Assembly: GCA_020536535.1 (NCBI GenBank)
Contig: JAHLWZ010000992.1
Location: 1 to 23,333, forward strand
DNA: 23,333 nucleotides
DNA from: Pelomyxa schiedti
Lineage: Eukaryota > Evosea > Pelobiontida > Pelomyxidae
Direction: 5' to 3'
Below are positions 1 through 10,193 of this stretch, in pieces. Position numbers and translations under genes: made by a program. The notes under the pieces are model-generated. The model searched no databases and was not told the DNA's origin. It saw only the letters and a list, made by a program, of their open reading frames with translations. Every line of letters begins with the position of its first letter. Positions within the stretch are counted from its first letter, which is position 1.

Positions 1-211
1 AATTCCCGGCTCACAATTTGTGCATGCCTCGGGGTTTCTGGCTTGCAATGCAACACTCGAGGGTGCCATCCAAATGACAGCAACCTCAGTCGAGATGCAG
101 AGAGACTCACTCCCTTAACCTGACCCAAAAAAGAACCATTCATTCATTGATCAAAATTCTAAATCAGATCTGCCAAATAGAAAAAATAACCCGCCCACGA
201 CACACCCAGAG

Positions 212-2419
212 ATGAGCGCCGCTTTCGACGACCCCTTAGACTTGGGAAACGTGTTGTATATCCGCGAGATGGACTCGTGCTATGATCCTCGTGAGATCGA
301 GGCGGCTTTTCGGGCTCTCGGGTACATCGTGTCAGCAACAAGACCAGCACTAAGTCCTTCGTTCGATGAGTATTACAGCTACGTGACGTTCAGATCAAAC
401 GAAGACGCACTCGCCGCACTCAATTTGCGCCGGGTCTTGCTTCGTGGGGTGTCTGTGCGGGTGCGACCGTCGCCCGCGGCGCTGGCGTGGCTGGGATATT
501 GGAAGGAGGAGCAGAGCCGCCCACACGGCAACCGACGCCTCCCGCCCGCGTCCCCTCACCGCGCCTCCCCTCGGTACGACCGCCGCCACTCGCAACCGCA
601 GCAGCAGCCGCAACCGCCTCGCCGTGCCGCCCGCGCACCCGTCCCTCACGATGGTGGCTCTCCTCGCTCCGACCGCAGCCGCAGCCGCCGCAGCCTCAGT
701 CCGCCACGAGAGAGGAGCCGCAGTCCCGTGGGCCCTCGTGGTGCCGCTGCCCGCCGGGCGCCACCCCCGCGTCTTTCCCCCCGTAGCCGCAGTCCCAGCC
801 CCCGACCCCACGTCTCTGGCACACCATCTTCTGCTAGTATCCAGCATGCACATTTGCACCCTCCACCTCCCGCACAGCAACCCCCTCCCCCATCACAACC
901 ACAGCAGCAACCACCCCGGCGGCAGCAGCTGCAGCGGCAGCAGCAGCAACAACAACAACAACAACAACAACAAAACGGTCAGGAACCCCCTCAACAACGA
1001 TACTGTACGTTAACGGAGGCTGACTACGCTGAACTTGCATTGGGTTGGGCAGAGTACGGTTTTGCAAGGATGAAAGAGATAGAAGAGAACCCAGCAGCCA
1101 GGTATGGGCGATACCGCTGGGCGACATGCGAGGAATGTGAGATTGATGGTTGCAACAGTGGTGGTTCTCATTCTTCCGGAAGTGATGGTGGTGACGACAG
1201 TGATGACAACAATGGTGAGGCTGAGAGTTCTTGCCATATTAAGAAAGCTCTTGTCGCGAAGGAACAGATTATAGCACTGGCAAAGACTCCACTACAAAAC
1301 CCTTGCTCTGATAATCCAATGCGTGTTGTGATGCGAATTCTGTGGGAATACATTGTTTACACCGAGGTCAAAGTAAAGGTATGCCTTAGTCACAGAGACC
1401 CCACTGTTGGCGATGACTTTCGTTTGAAGCTATGGATATCAATTGGGATATCACCACTCACGCATGGAACAATCGGGCCCTGGAAGCTATCAAGGGATGG
1501 TACAAATATTCCCGGGGAAGACATACTCTGGACTGATGAAAATCACTTCATTTTTGCCGACTACAACTGGGTCTTATGGGAAAAAAATGCCGGGCTTGTG
1601 GAGCCAAACACACCTCCAAAGAAAATCTGGCCCTCAGAAAACATCAACTGTGAAGGATTCAAATTGACAAGCTGGTCCTCAAATACAACATGGGTAGCTG
1701 GATTAGGCTACTTGCACAACGCACCAAATCACCCGACTGCCATTTTTATCCAACAAACCAAACTGATTGGTCAGCGTGACCCTGTTGTGATCACCCTCCC
1801 ATTCTCCAACAACACCCACACCATTCAGGCGCCCTCTTTCAACACCCCCGACCCCAATGAGCTAATTTTCATTGCTGAAACCCACCGCGAAAGCACCGAT
1901 GACCCACAACAGCTTTTAATAATGGATACAAGCAAATCCTACAGGACGGGGACCTTCCAATTAAAGTCTAGCACCAGAGTCAACTTCACTGCTAACTCCG
2001 TGATACCGGCATTCTGCAACGACTTTTTTGTTGTTGACACAGGTGGAGACGGAAAATTCCAGGCGTGGATTGTGCACAAAAACACTGGAGAGAAAAAGCT
2101 GCTTGTCACTGCTAGCAGGCCCGTGCAGTCATCCTGGATGAGCGGTGCGAAATTCACAGTACGGTATCAAAGAAGCTACAAAGGAACTGACCAAGAGGAA
2201 GTGGTATGCCAGCGATGGGAGAACCAAACCAAGCAAGTCGCTATCGGCACTCCCTGCAACAACACAGAAGCATCTTCCCTTGTGAACTCTTTGCTGCTGG
2301 TTCACACCCAACGTGGCAACAGAGTGCAGTTTGTTGATGTCAGGTCCAGAGAGGTCTTTTTCCAGCTCCACTTCAAGCAATGGCAGAATGCCTTCATCCT
2401 TGCTGTTTACTGCCTGTAG
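212..2419 (+). CDS. RRM / SR-rich / poly-Gln protein with a long unrecognised C-terminal domain
   Basis: A single open frame of 735 residues from ATG at 212 to TAG at 2417-2419. Residues about 12-88 look like an RNA recognition motif, with an RNP2-like NVLYIREM strand, an RNP1-like YYSYVTF strand and the helix EDALAALN between the last strands. Residues about 95-205 are rich in Arg-Ser, Pro and His, like the RS domains of splicing factors. A Pro/Gln stretch and a run of about 13 Gln follow (near residues 205-265), then a short Ser/Asp acidic linker near 315-340. The last about 390 residues form a globular region rich in Trp and beta-type sequence (for example GTIGPWKL, FIFADYNWVLWE, FFVVDTGGDGKFQAW) that I do not recognise; its ending, VQFVDVRSREVFF, recalls a beta-propeller blade. 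The N-terminus suggests nuclear RNA binding; the role of the C-terminus is unknown. The lack of introns is unusual beside its neighbours. Two joined genes cannot be excluded, but the frame is continuous. Confidence 0.8.
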   Translation: MSAAFDDPLDLGNVLYIREMDSCYDPREIEAAFRALGYIVSATRPALSPSFDEYYSYVTFRSNEDALAALNLRRVLLRGVSVRVRPSPAALAWLGYWKEEQSRPHGNRRLPPASPHRASPRYDRRHSQPQQQPQPPRRAARAPVPHDGGSPRSDRSRSRRSLSPPRERSRSPVGPRGAAARRAPPPRLSPRSRSPSPRPHVSGTPSSASIQHAHLHPPPPAQQPPPPSQPQQQPPRRQQLQRQQQQQQQQQQQQNGQEPPQQRYCTLTEADYAELALGWAEYGFARMKEIEENPAARYGRYRWATCEECEIDGCNSGGSHSSGSDGGDDSDDNNGEAESSCHIKKALVAKEQIIALAKTPLQNPCSDNPMRVVMRILWEYIVYTEVKVKVCLSHRDPTVGDDFRLKLWISIGISPLTHGTIGPWKLSRDGTNIPGEDILWTDENHFIFADYNWVLWEKNAGLVEPNTPPKKIWPSENINCEGFKLTSWSSNTTWVAGLGYLHNAPNHPTAIFIQQTKLIGQRDPVVITLPFSNNTHTIQAPSFNTPDPNELIFIAETHRESTDDPQQLLIMDTSKSYRTGTFQLKSSTRVNFTANSVIPAFCNDFFVVDTGGDGKFQAWIVHKNTGEKKLLVTASRPVQSSWMSGAKFTVRYQRSYKGTDQEEVVCQRWENQTKQVAIGTPCNNTEASSLVNSLLLVHTQRGNRVQFVDVRSREVFFQLHFKQWQNAFILAVYCL
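935..973 (+). repeat. CAG/CAA trinucleotide run encoding poly-Gln
   Basis: Mixed CAG and then pure CAA codons give a run of about 13 glutamines inside the RRM/SR protein. A GGC/AGC-rich stretch lies just before it. The 3' part is a perfect CAA microsatellite and is likely to vary in length. Confidence 0.85.
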
Positions 2420-2456
2420 AAACTGTGTTTCCTCACCAAAAAAAGTAACCAAAGGA

Positions 2457-2462
2457 AATAAA
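2457..2462 (+). terminator. Polyadenylation signal AATAAA of the RRM/SR gene
   Basis: A canonical AATAAA lies about 40 nt after the stop codon at 2419 and is followed at once by a T-rich stretch. This is the expected arrangement for 3' end formation of the upstream gene. Confidence 0.5.
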
Positions 2463-2759
2463 CTTTTTTTTTGACAAGTCGGTAACATATCCTCAGTACA
2501 AACCTCACTGTTCTTTGAGGGCGAGTGAGGTTCGGTCTATTTGGGAAGCCAGGTCAGAACCCTTGAATGCAACATTACAACATGATTTCCCATATCGTTG
2601 TCCTTGATGTCCATTTGACAGCTTGTGATCCTGGTTCTGTAATGACATTAGTATTGCCGGCTATAATACATACAATCAGCCAGCAGCTGTTATGTGATTT
2701 TTGTAAGTCGCAATCGGCTGCTACTTGTGATTTCGACTGTCTCACAACAACTTCAAGAT
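2463..2759. other. Intergenic stretch, no assignable gene
   Basis: No ORF with family motifs was found. A minus-strand frame stays open through about 2590-2760 and looks mildly protein-like. It could be the 3' continuation of the degenerate VIT/VWA gene to its right, but nothing in it could be matched to a family. Confidence 0.3.
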
Positions 2760-3890
2760 AGGATTGCGCCCACCAGCATGGAGAAAACGTGTCCCCTCTG
2801 TGGTAGTGGATTTTGGGTCTAATTTAAACAAGAGTATGTATAGTGGGAGAAAAGAAATTTGGACCATACAGTTGGCAAGAAGCCATAAACAACTAAAGCC
2901 GATCCGCCGAACAGTGGCCGTAATATCTAGGGGTTTGTTGAAATCCTGTAAGAGCTGAGAGTTACCTGAGAACAAAGAAGTAAAAATGTAACAGTGAGAT
3001 CGACAGTACTATAGCTGCGGTTGCGGAGAACACACTTTGCCCATCAGTTAGTAAAAAAAAACCTGTTGAGGTATTCCTGGGGTAGGCTTTTTGCTCTTCA
3101 AAGGCGAAAAAAAAAAAAATTATTGAGAAAGAAGGGTACTCAACTCCCTTTGGAGAAAAGAGTCACATGACAGGTACCAAATCCTGTTAATTGCATGAGA
3201 ATCCGAGTCATCTCCAACAAGGCGTATCCGCTCAGGTAAAACCTCAAGAATATTTGCAGCATTTGTTTTACTGAAAACAAGTTGGAACAACAAAGGAAGC
3301 CTGTACCTTGTTTAATTGGCTCTCCTTCCACACTCCCTGATCTGAAATGGGGAGGGATATTTTGATAAGAACGAAAGTAACCTGTCGACAAGGAATATGC
3401 ACTCTGAGACAACATCACCTTCGAGCTTGGGGAAAAATGTGAGCATTACAACTTTGTCACCGTGTTCAGATTGTTGAACTCGGCAATTGATTCTTGGAGC
3501 ATAAATGTTGCATGGTGCAATGTCTGAACTTACTCGTTTGTGGGTGCAAGCTGTATCAAGAGTTCAAAATCCTTCCCTGGTGCGAATATTTTTTCAGCCA
3601 GTGTCACTCGTAGGCTTATCTCCTGGGTCAACAGTGATAGAGATAGATAGGACTGCTCATGTTTTTTTCCGCTCAGGGAGAGCAAGGTGGGAAGTAAAAA
3701 TTACCTAGAGAGGCGCTAATAGAACTACCATATGCCCCTACTTCCTTGAAGTAAATGGTACTGAGAGAATTTCTACTTCAAATCTAACTCCTGTCAGAAG
3801 AACAGACACTCTAGGATTTGAGGTGGCTCAGACAGAACTCGAGTGAGGAGGAGGAGGCGCGGAGCACGCAGGGGCGTAAAGTCGTGACAT
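2760..3890 (-). pseudogene. Degenerate VIT / von Willebrand factor A-domain gene
   Basis: Read on the minus strand, segments of a VIT-VWA protein appear in the correct order. Near 3838-3890 is a VIT-end segment (SRLYAPACSAPPPP). At 3534 to about 3640 is FAPGKDFELLIQLAPTNE. At 3382-3492 is a segment ending SECIFLVDR, continued at 3307-3341 by SGSVEGEPIKQ; together these give the metal-site motif DxSxS of VWA domains. At 3143-3270 are VKQMLQIFLR and FGTCHVTLFSKGS, and near 3039-3090 is PGIPQQVFFLLTDGQ. From 2936 down is ILRPLFGGSALVVYGFLP, and near 2764-2825 is DPKSTTTEGTRF. Introns at 3493-3533, 3342-3381 and 3271-3306 join cleanly. The rest does not. A stop follows FSKGS where the family normally continues, the middle and C-terminal half of the VWA fold is missing, and no N-terminal VIT motif was found upstream. 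I therefore call it a decayed copy; a gene with introns I failed to resolve is the alternative. Confidence 0.5.
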
Positions 3891-4985
3891 CGAAGGGTTC
3901 GCCTAAAATGCCAGCCGATGCTTGCTTTCTGGGGATAGCTCTGTGTAGAGTGTTCAGTAACAGTTAGTGTGCTTGGAACATTGAGTGCCTGATGTCCTCA
4001 ACCACTTGGGACTGGGCACAATTGAAGTTGATTTGTGAGGAACTGTCAGTTTGATTGAAGAAAAACGTACCAGCCGTTAGGTGATGAGACCTGGTCTCCC
4101 CACGTTTTAGCAGAGCAATTGGGACCAACATTTCCTTTGCAACATGAAATATGTTGTGGAAACAGCTGTGATGTAGCAGTAGGAGGGAACCTTCTGAGGA
4201 CCCCACCCAACTGTTGCATCGCGGCTGTTGTTCATAACATCCGAAGAAAACACCCATGGAATGCCGAAAACGCCAAATAAACTAATATGATGGTCTCTTG
4301 GTACGAAATATTACTCCGAACCCCATAATCCAAAACCGACGGGCATGGACATGTGGCAGTATCCCCGTCGATCGCACACTACAAACCACAATCGGCGCAC
4401 CACATACGTCGCTCTTTCCTTTTATGTGCTTTGATGCTATTCGGGGTCTTCCAGATCTGAGACTGAGATTAGGACTGGACTTCAACACAACAAGATATTC
4501 TGTTGGTCAAAAACCGCAACAACAGTCGGCACCAGGGCAGGTCAATAACAACCCCACACCGAATATTCTGGGGAAAAACGAAAAAGTTCCCAATTTGCAA
4601 TTACCCCGCCAAACCAGTCTCAAACTAATTCAAAAAAATAAATAAACCAACAAAGGCCGGACCGGGCCGGACCACACGACACAAGAACAGCAAACATCGG
4701 TAAGTACTGCAAATGACTACAATGTGTCCCCGTGTTCTTTGCTCTTCATTTTTTGAAAGTTTTTTTTTTCCCCTTGTTCCTTTTGTACTCGTGTTCTAGT
4801 TTTCCTTTCTCGTTGTGTAGAGCTGCCTAGCTATCTACTGCATTTTTGGCTTCGATCCTTAGTTGTAATAGGTTTGCCACAAGTTATCCTCAATACAAAT
4901 AAAGTAACCAAAGCTAAGTGCCTTCTCATCTTAGTCTAACTAATACTTACATTTAAATAGGCACCACCAAAGCCGATTTTGCAAG
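3891..4985. other. Gene-poor interval with weak coding hints only
   Basis: Two medium ORFs overlap here (minus 3964-4257 and plus 4298-4645), but neither shows a recognisable motif and the plus one lacks an ATG at its start. The minus one abuts the VIT/VWA remnant and might hold its decayed 5' part. A strong splice-donor-like GTAAGT lies at about 4700 on the plus strand and an AATAAA at 4898-4903, so an unannotated transcript is possible. A short GC-rich direct repeat built on GGCCGGACC lies near 4655-4672. Confidence 0.3.
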
Positions 4986-4993
4986 TACATCAT

Positions 4994-5116
4994 ATCACAA
5001 GTATCTCATCTCCATCCCCTTCGTATTAAAATCACAAGTAAAATCACAAGTATCATCATCCATCCCCTTCGTAAAATCACAAGTATCATCACAAGTAAAA
5101 TCACAAGTATCATCAG
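4994..5116. repeat. Imperfect tandem repeat based on ATCACAAGTA
   Basis: The unit ATCACAAGTA, often followed by TCATC or AA, occurs at least six times. A longer block containing CCATCCCCTTCGTA occurs twice within the array. It lies in noncoding, AT-rich sequence. The unit length is irregular and there are no unique spacers, so this is not a CRISPR array. Confidence 0.75.
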
Positions 5117-5120
5117 TCAA

Positions 5121-6185
5121 GTCTCCAACAACCACATCCTTCCTTCCTTGACAACAAACAAGCCCCCCAAGCCGATTTTATGGAGCATCAACAACGACTC
5201 TTTGTCGACACAAAAAAACGAAATAGAAGCACCTGTAGTTTTTCTTTTTTTTGTGCGACTTGTTACCTCTGGGTTTTTGTTGCTTAGCGGTGGTTGGCGA
5301 ATGCACAACGGGTGTCTACTTGATGCTATTATGAGGCCGAGGCTGAGGCAAGCATTATCCTTCGTATGCAGGAGCTTGCTTTTGCAGTTTTTTATTGACA
5401 AAGAGAGGGAGGAAGCACACAGCATTGAGTATGTCCTGCGCTTCTATGATTGATTTCCCTCTTCTGTTAGAGTCGCCTCCCACAAACCTGTGAGTTGTGA
5501 GGACTGCGTTTGTTTGTTGAAGTGGGAAGACCTGTCTAAGTGTGCACTTGAACGAGAAATGTTCCAAGGCCACCACAGCATCTGATACAAGTGCCACTTG
5601 GCCCAAATGCTTTGTCTAATCTTAGCTTTGTCTCCCAGAGGCTGTTGCTGCTTCTACTACTGGTGCTTAGATGCAAAGACGCAAGCTGATCTTATCTGGT
5701 TCTGAGAGATGAGGCACCCGAGACACAAGCTCAGCGGCGGGATGCCCAGGTAGTGGCTCCGAGATCGCCACGGGGCGGTCCGAATCTTCTGAATGATGAA
5801 GTGCTGCTTGGGTGTGGGATGCAATCATCTAAGCGCCTGGCGGTCAAAAATCTCGCTCGTCAGGAAGGCCACGATGCTGTGGGCGCTTGCCATGGAACAG
5901 TTGCTGTGGCTGCATAGCCCACTAACGCCTTTTCAATGTCCATCCTGGCTGGTGATGGCGTTCTGGTCTGCAAACCAGCGCGCATGCAAAGCGTGCCGCG
6001 TCGTGAAGTGGCCACAAAGTTGACCGACGTCGGTGGTCACTGACGTTGCACCGGCATTCTCGCCTTATTGTTTATGTGAAAAGAGAATAACGGTGTTTTT
6101 TTTTTTTTATTCAGCCAATTGTTTGGGGTTGGTGCCATGGTCAAATGTCGAATTTTTTTGTTTGCTTTTAAAATCCACACAACAA
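5121..6185. other. Unassigned interval with a GC-rich patch (about 5720-6050)
   Basis: ORFs at 5148-5453 (+), 5355-5606 (-) and 5793-6023 (+) have no family motifs. The segment about 5720-6050 is clearly more GC-rich than the sequence around it, a property shared with real exon starts elsewhere in this window. On its minus strand the frame containing SIVAFLTSEIFDRQALR looks coding-like but is interrupted by stops. It may be a decayed single-exon gene or exons I could not join. No function can be given. Confidence 0.3.
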
Positions 6186-7711
6186 TTACAAGTCAATCAG
6201 GGAAGCCAAGTATAATGGTGGATTTACAATGTCCTGCACACTTTGAAGGAGTTTCAGTTCTTTGGAGCCACTTTGGCTGGTGCGCATCAAAATTGCCTGT
6301 GTTGTAGAGTAAGTTTCAATTTCTCAAAGAAAATAACATACCCTTATCGTGCACACAGTGTGGAGACAGGCGTCCCTGCTGGATAGGCCTTTCGCCGTCC
6401 AAGCAGCCATCAGAGCTCCAAATATATCCCCTGTCCCAGAGAAATACCCGGAAATTCTTGGCACAGCTATTTTGAAGCAATCCTGACAACCTACGAGCCA
6501 TACGGAAAAGATTCTAAGCATGGAAAAAGGCATACTTGGGGTTGATGTGCTCCCAAAAACAAATAATGTGTCTGGTTCCTCTGGGAATACAATGCTGGTG
6601 ACAATAACTGTCTTGGCCCCCATTTCGTGTAGTTTGTTCATTGCGGACACCGCTGCTGATTCAGTTGTGAGTGGAATACCAGTGAGATACCTAAAAAGTT
6701 CAATAAAGTACGGCATACAGTAGAACCTGGCTTACTCGCACTCTGTTTGGTTTGGTAATAAAACGTCAGCATACTTAACAACAGTATGTTTGTACATTTC
6801 TGCAACGGCAACGGGAACATACAGATTATTGTTGTCCCCCATTACTGGATCACAAACTAAAGAATGAAGTGTTAGATTTTCTCTTAGGATGTGGGTGGGA
6901 GCAAACCGTAGAAAAGAGAAGGATTTTTATTTTTGAGATAGTGATATATATCACATATTTTTGATAACGCTTCTGCATCTCTGCAGTAGCCTGTTGTGTA
7001 ATAAAAAGTTAATGAAACGGCATAAGAGGATTTTGTGTAAATAGGATCAAGAAGCAAGAGGAAACCAGGAAAGAGAAGGAGAAAAACTGATGAGAAGAAG
7101 TTAAAAAGTAGAGGAAAGGGCCTGCAAAGAAGCCAGGCAGTAGACTACACGTGATTGATATCAACGTGCATGTGCAACTGCAAGGATTGGCAGAGACCGA
7201 TCAAGAATTTACAAGTGTGTTGTTTGTTTTGCTTAATTTTTGTTGAAAAAAAAGAAACGATAGGTGGATTAAAGCATTCATCGTTGTGTTTTCCACCAAT
7301 ATTGTACAAGGTACCAGTGAGAAGAAAGGTATAATCGGCAAGGTTGTTATCACACAATCCTTGAAACAACTCCCACAACATTTCACCCGACGTTATCTGC
7401 CCTCTCCATTTGGGGTATCCTAAGTGCAACTTAGGTCAATTTCTCCAAATTGTGGCGAACGTACCGGTGTGGTTGGAGAATTGAACAGTACATAACGGAT
7501 CAACATCGACTCCTAAAGCTTGGAGTGCAAACATTGAACACTTGTTCCCCACGTATCCTATAGGGGAAAAAAAAAGGAAAAAAGACATTTAGGAATGGGG
7601 GGGAAAAAAAAGTCGCTTCCTATCGCGATTTTTACCGTGAACGACAAATGATTGTATTGACAGGACTCTGTGATTGAGGCACAGGCTCGTGTTTGTCGTA
7701 GTTGTCGCCAT
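6186..7711 (-). CDS. PDXK: Pyridoxal kinase
   Basis: Phosphorylates pyridoxal, pyridoxine and pyridoxamine with ATP to give vitamin B6 5'-phosphates, in the cytosol. Exons, in gene order: 7636-7711, 7465-7557, 7315-7419, 6907-6990, 6736-6856, 6536-6690, 6342-6490 and 6186-6296. Joined in frame they give 297 residues, close to the usual 280-320. Family motifs appear in order: [18 protein letters not shown] at the N-terminus (substrate site), [23 protein letters not shown], the ATP-site region [26 protein letters not shown], and the anion-hole/catalytic loop FSGTGDIF with the catalytic Asp near residue 233. It ends with a short last exon resembling the family C-terminus. Six of the seven introns are 45-78 nt; the third (6991-7314) is 324 nt. 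The start ATG at 7711 gives MATTTTNT before the first conserved strand. The aminotransferase lies 165 nt upstream on the same strand and needs the product of this enzyme. Confidence 0.93.
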
Positions 7712-7876
7712 CACCGATCTCCCCCTTTTTTTGGTCTTGATTTTTATACGAGATTGATTGAAACGAACGCAAAAACCAGAGTCCGAGACTCTCAAGGACC
7801 TTTTGGAAAACCACACGAAAAACAAGATTTCGTGAAAATACCCGAACTTTTTTTTGTTGTTGTCTGTGGGTGGGCT

Positions 7877-9800
7877 TCACAAAAATAGAGCCTGGACGCT
7901 CTCGTGGAATGCTCTGGTGTGCGCTTCTACGTCAGCCAAAGTCGTGGCGGGGCACATCAGCGCCATGTTGTGAAACGGCGTTAGCAGAACGCCGCGGTTG
8001 AGCGCCGAGAGGTGCATGTATCTCTCGAGCTCGGGCGCGCACGCCGCCGCGGCTTCGCTCCCGTTGTGTGGGACTTGGCTGCAGAACCAGTATTCAGCGC
8101 GGCACCTTTGGATTTTTGTTGTTAGTTAGTGTGAGTCTCGTGCACTGTTTTGGTTTGTGGCTTGTGTGTTTCTGTGTGCTTGTTTTCGTGAGAGTATTGT
8201 TACCCGAGGCGCTGGACTACCCATGGGAGCTTGAATTTGTCGATTACTGACTGAACGCCTTTGGTCCACTCAATGGCTAGTTCCTCCATCTGGGTAAAGG
8301 CAGATTCCGTCAAAACATTCTCTAGAGTAGCTCTAATGGTAGCAAATGCGAGAGCATTTCCCTTTTTTGGTGTTATACTGATAAGAATTAGTAATGTGGA
8401 ATAACACACAGCCAGAGTTCCACCAACACCACCAACATCACAAATGTCCTTGTTTTCTTCAGAAAACGCCAGAAATTTAGTTGCAAGCTCCGAGGAAAGA
8501 CCATAAACAGATGCTGGAATGCCGGCAGCAATTGGCTTGCCAATGGTGAGAATATCCGGTTCCAGACCAAATCTTCCCGTGTAACCCCCAGGGCCAGAGC
8601 AGATTGTGTGTGTCTGTAAGTTTTGAGCATACATAACTACAAAAAGTGTATTCGTATACCTCGTCAATAATGAGTAGTGTACCAGTTCTCCTGGTTATTT
8701 CACGCAGGGCAGTATGAAAACCTGGATCGGGAAGAATAATACCAATGTTGGTCATTGCTGGTTCTGCTAATACTGCTGCAACGTCGTTGTCTCGGAGGGC
8801 CGCTTCCAGGGCAGGAATGTCATTGAATTCAATAACCTGTCGCATGTTAATTGGGATTGCACAAAGAGCCACACACTTTAGTGGTAAGAGTGGGATCACA
8901 GGCAGGGCCAATATTCCCTGGTCTACTGACAGGGGTTTTAGAAACTCCATCGAGAACAATAAAAGTTTCATCAACAGTGCCTGTTTGCATTACAAATTGT
9001 AAAGGGCAATAAAAGTTAACCATGATAACAGTAATTGAACACTAGGATCTTTTTTCTTCCTGTTAGCTGCCTGGCAATTCGAAGAACAAATCGATTGGCG
9101 TCAGTGGCTGTGAGTGCCTGTACCGAAATAAGGACCAGAACCAAGTTGGACAAACAATACCGCTTGCCAAAAAGGCAGATGGAACCTTCTTGTAAGCTCC
9201 TCTGAAACCCAAATCGCATCTTCAACTGGTAGCATGAAAGCGTGGCCATTAACAAGCCTGGCAGATGCAGCCTGAACAGCGGCAGTCGGAGCATGCCCTG
9301 TCATTGCCCCAGTATCACCCAAACAGAAGTCAATCATTCTAAAGCAAATTCGTTATTAACTTGACGAGTACAATTCCAATCGGGAAGCAAAAGTGGATGG
9401 GCATGTACTCACTGGTTTCCATCCACGTCAACAATATGTGCTCCCTTCCCTGACTCAATGAATACAGGCCAAGTTCCTACCACAATTTAGACTTGAAGAA
9501 TTTCCAGATAGTAATGCAACAAGTTCGTAAAAAAATGAAACGAAGCACCGCAATTCAATCAGAACACAGCCACATCACGCATCCCATAATGATAATGACA
9601 CAAACACACTAACCAGGGAGACGCAGCATCCAGCTCATTGGTACACCGGCGACCATCGACCTCCTCGCCCTGTCGTGCATCTCCTTGGACTTGGGGTGGT
9701 GAGCCTCGAATGTGACTATTTCGTCCTGCATGCACCGTTGCACCGCCTCGTGCGCTACGCTCCTGGTCGTCGCGGCATCATGGGACGTGGTGGAACTCAT
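7877..9800 (-). CDS. Class III PLP-dependent aminotransferase (glutamate-1-semialdehyde aminomutase-like)
   Basis: Nine exons: 9614-9800, 9413-9476, 9161-9338, 9021-9117, 8877-8980, 8660-8836, 8410-8613, 8204-8361 and 7877-8105. They join without frame breaks into 465 residues. Motifs of fold-type I aminotransferases occur in order: DVDGNQMIDFCLGD, TATDANRFVLRIAR, VFNYCYHGTVDETF, LLIIDETHT with the PLP-ring Asp, GPGGYTGRFGLEPDI, and TIGKPIAAGIP with the Schiff-base Lys near residue 295. The C-terminal small domain contains VQRLGCRAEYWF. The TATDANR and DETHT signatures place it with bacterial-type 'aspartate aminotransferase family' proteins related to glutamate-1-semialdehyde aminomutase. 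The true amino donor cannot be read from sequence, and a role in tetrapyrrole synthesis should not be assumed. Introns are 40-137 nt. No targeting peptide is obvious. It is divergent from the deaminase gene and in tandem with pyridoxal kinase. Confidence 0.9.
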
Positions 9801-10193
9801 TTTGGGGTGGGCCAAGGAATAAGGTGTAAATAATGAGGAAATTACTCCCCGTAAAGTGGTTCGACCGAGAATCAAGATTCGTGATCTTTTTGCAGAAGCC
9901 GGGTTACCATCAAAAAAGAGACCAATAAACATCGGGTGATAACTGACAGACAGAAGCGATTTGGACATGCCAGGAGGCACTCACGATTACCTGAGAAAGA
10001 AGCTTCCAGCCCCAGACAAGATCCGATCTTTGTGTTCGGGCACTGTGATGTTACGCAAAAACACAAGAGTGACGACGATTCAGTTGCGCCAGGTTTTATG
10101 GTAATTCCCTGAAGGAACTCCCCAACCGTCGTTAACGATTATTCATCAAGAAACCTCCCTCAACCAAAGAAAAACCAAAAGAGAAAGTCACAC
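9801..10193. promoter_or_regulatory. Shared upstream region of two divergent genes
   Basis: The start codons of the aminotransferase (minus, 9800) and the deaminase (plus, 10194) face away from each other across 393 nt, so both promoters must lie here or nearby. I see no clear TATA box or other named element. An open minus-strand frame extends upstream of the aminotransferase ATG to about 9980, but the ATG at 9800 gives the more natural N-terminus. Confidence 0.45.

Noticed and set aside
395-1127. Long minus-strand and other-frame ORFs over the SR and poly-Gln region
   Set aside because: They are shadows of GC-rich and CAA/CAG repeat codons; their products are low-complexity Arg/Ala/Val runs without motifs, while the + frame has an RRM.
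4298-4645. Plus-strand ORF of about 115 codons
   Set aside because: It starts at TTG, has no domain, and the nearby ATG frame stops after 12 codons. It is kept only as part of the unassigned interval.
4994-5116. CRISPR-like repeated units
   Set aside because: Units are contiguous or nested with no unique spacers of even length, and the genome is eukaryotic.
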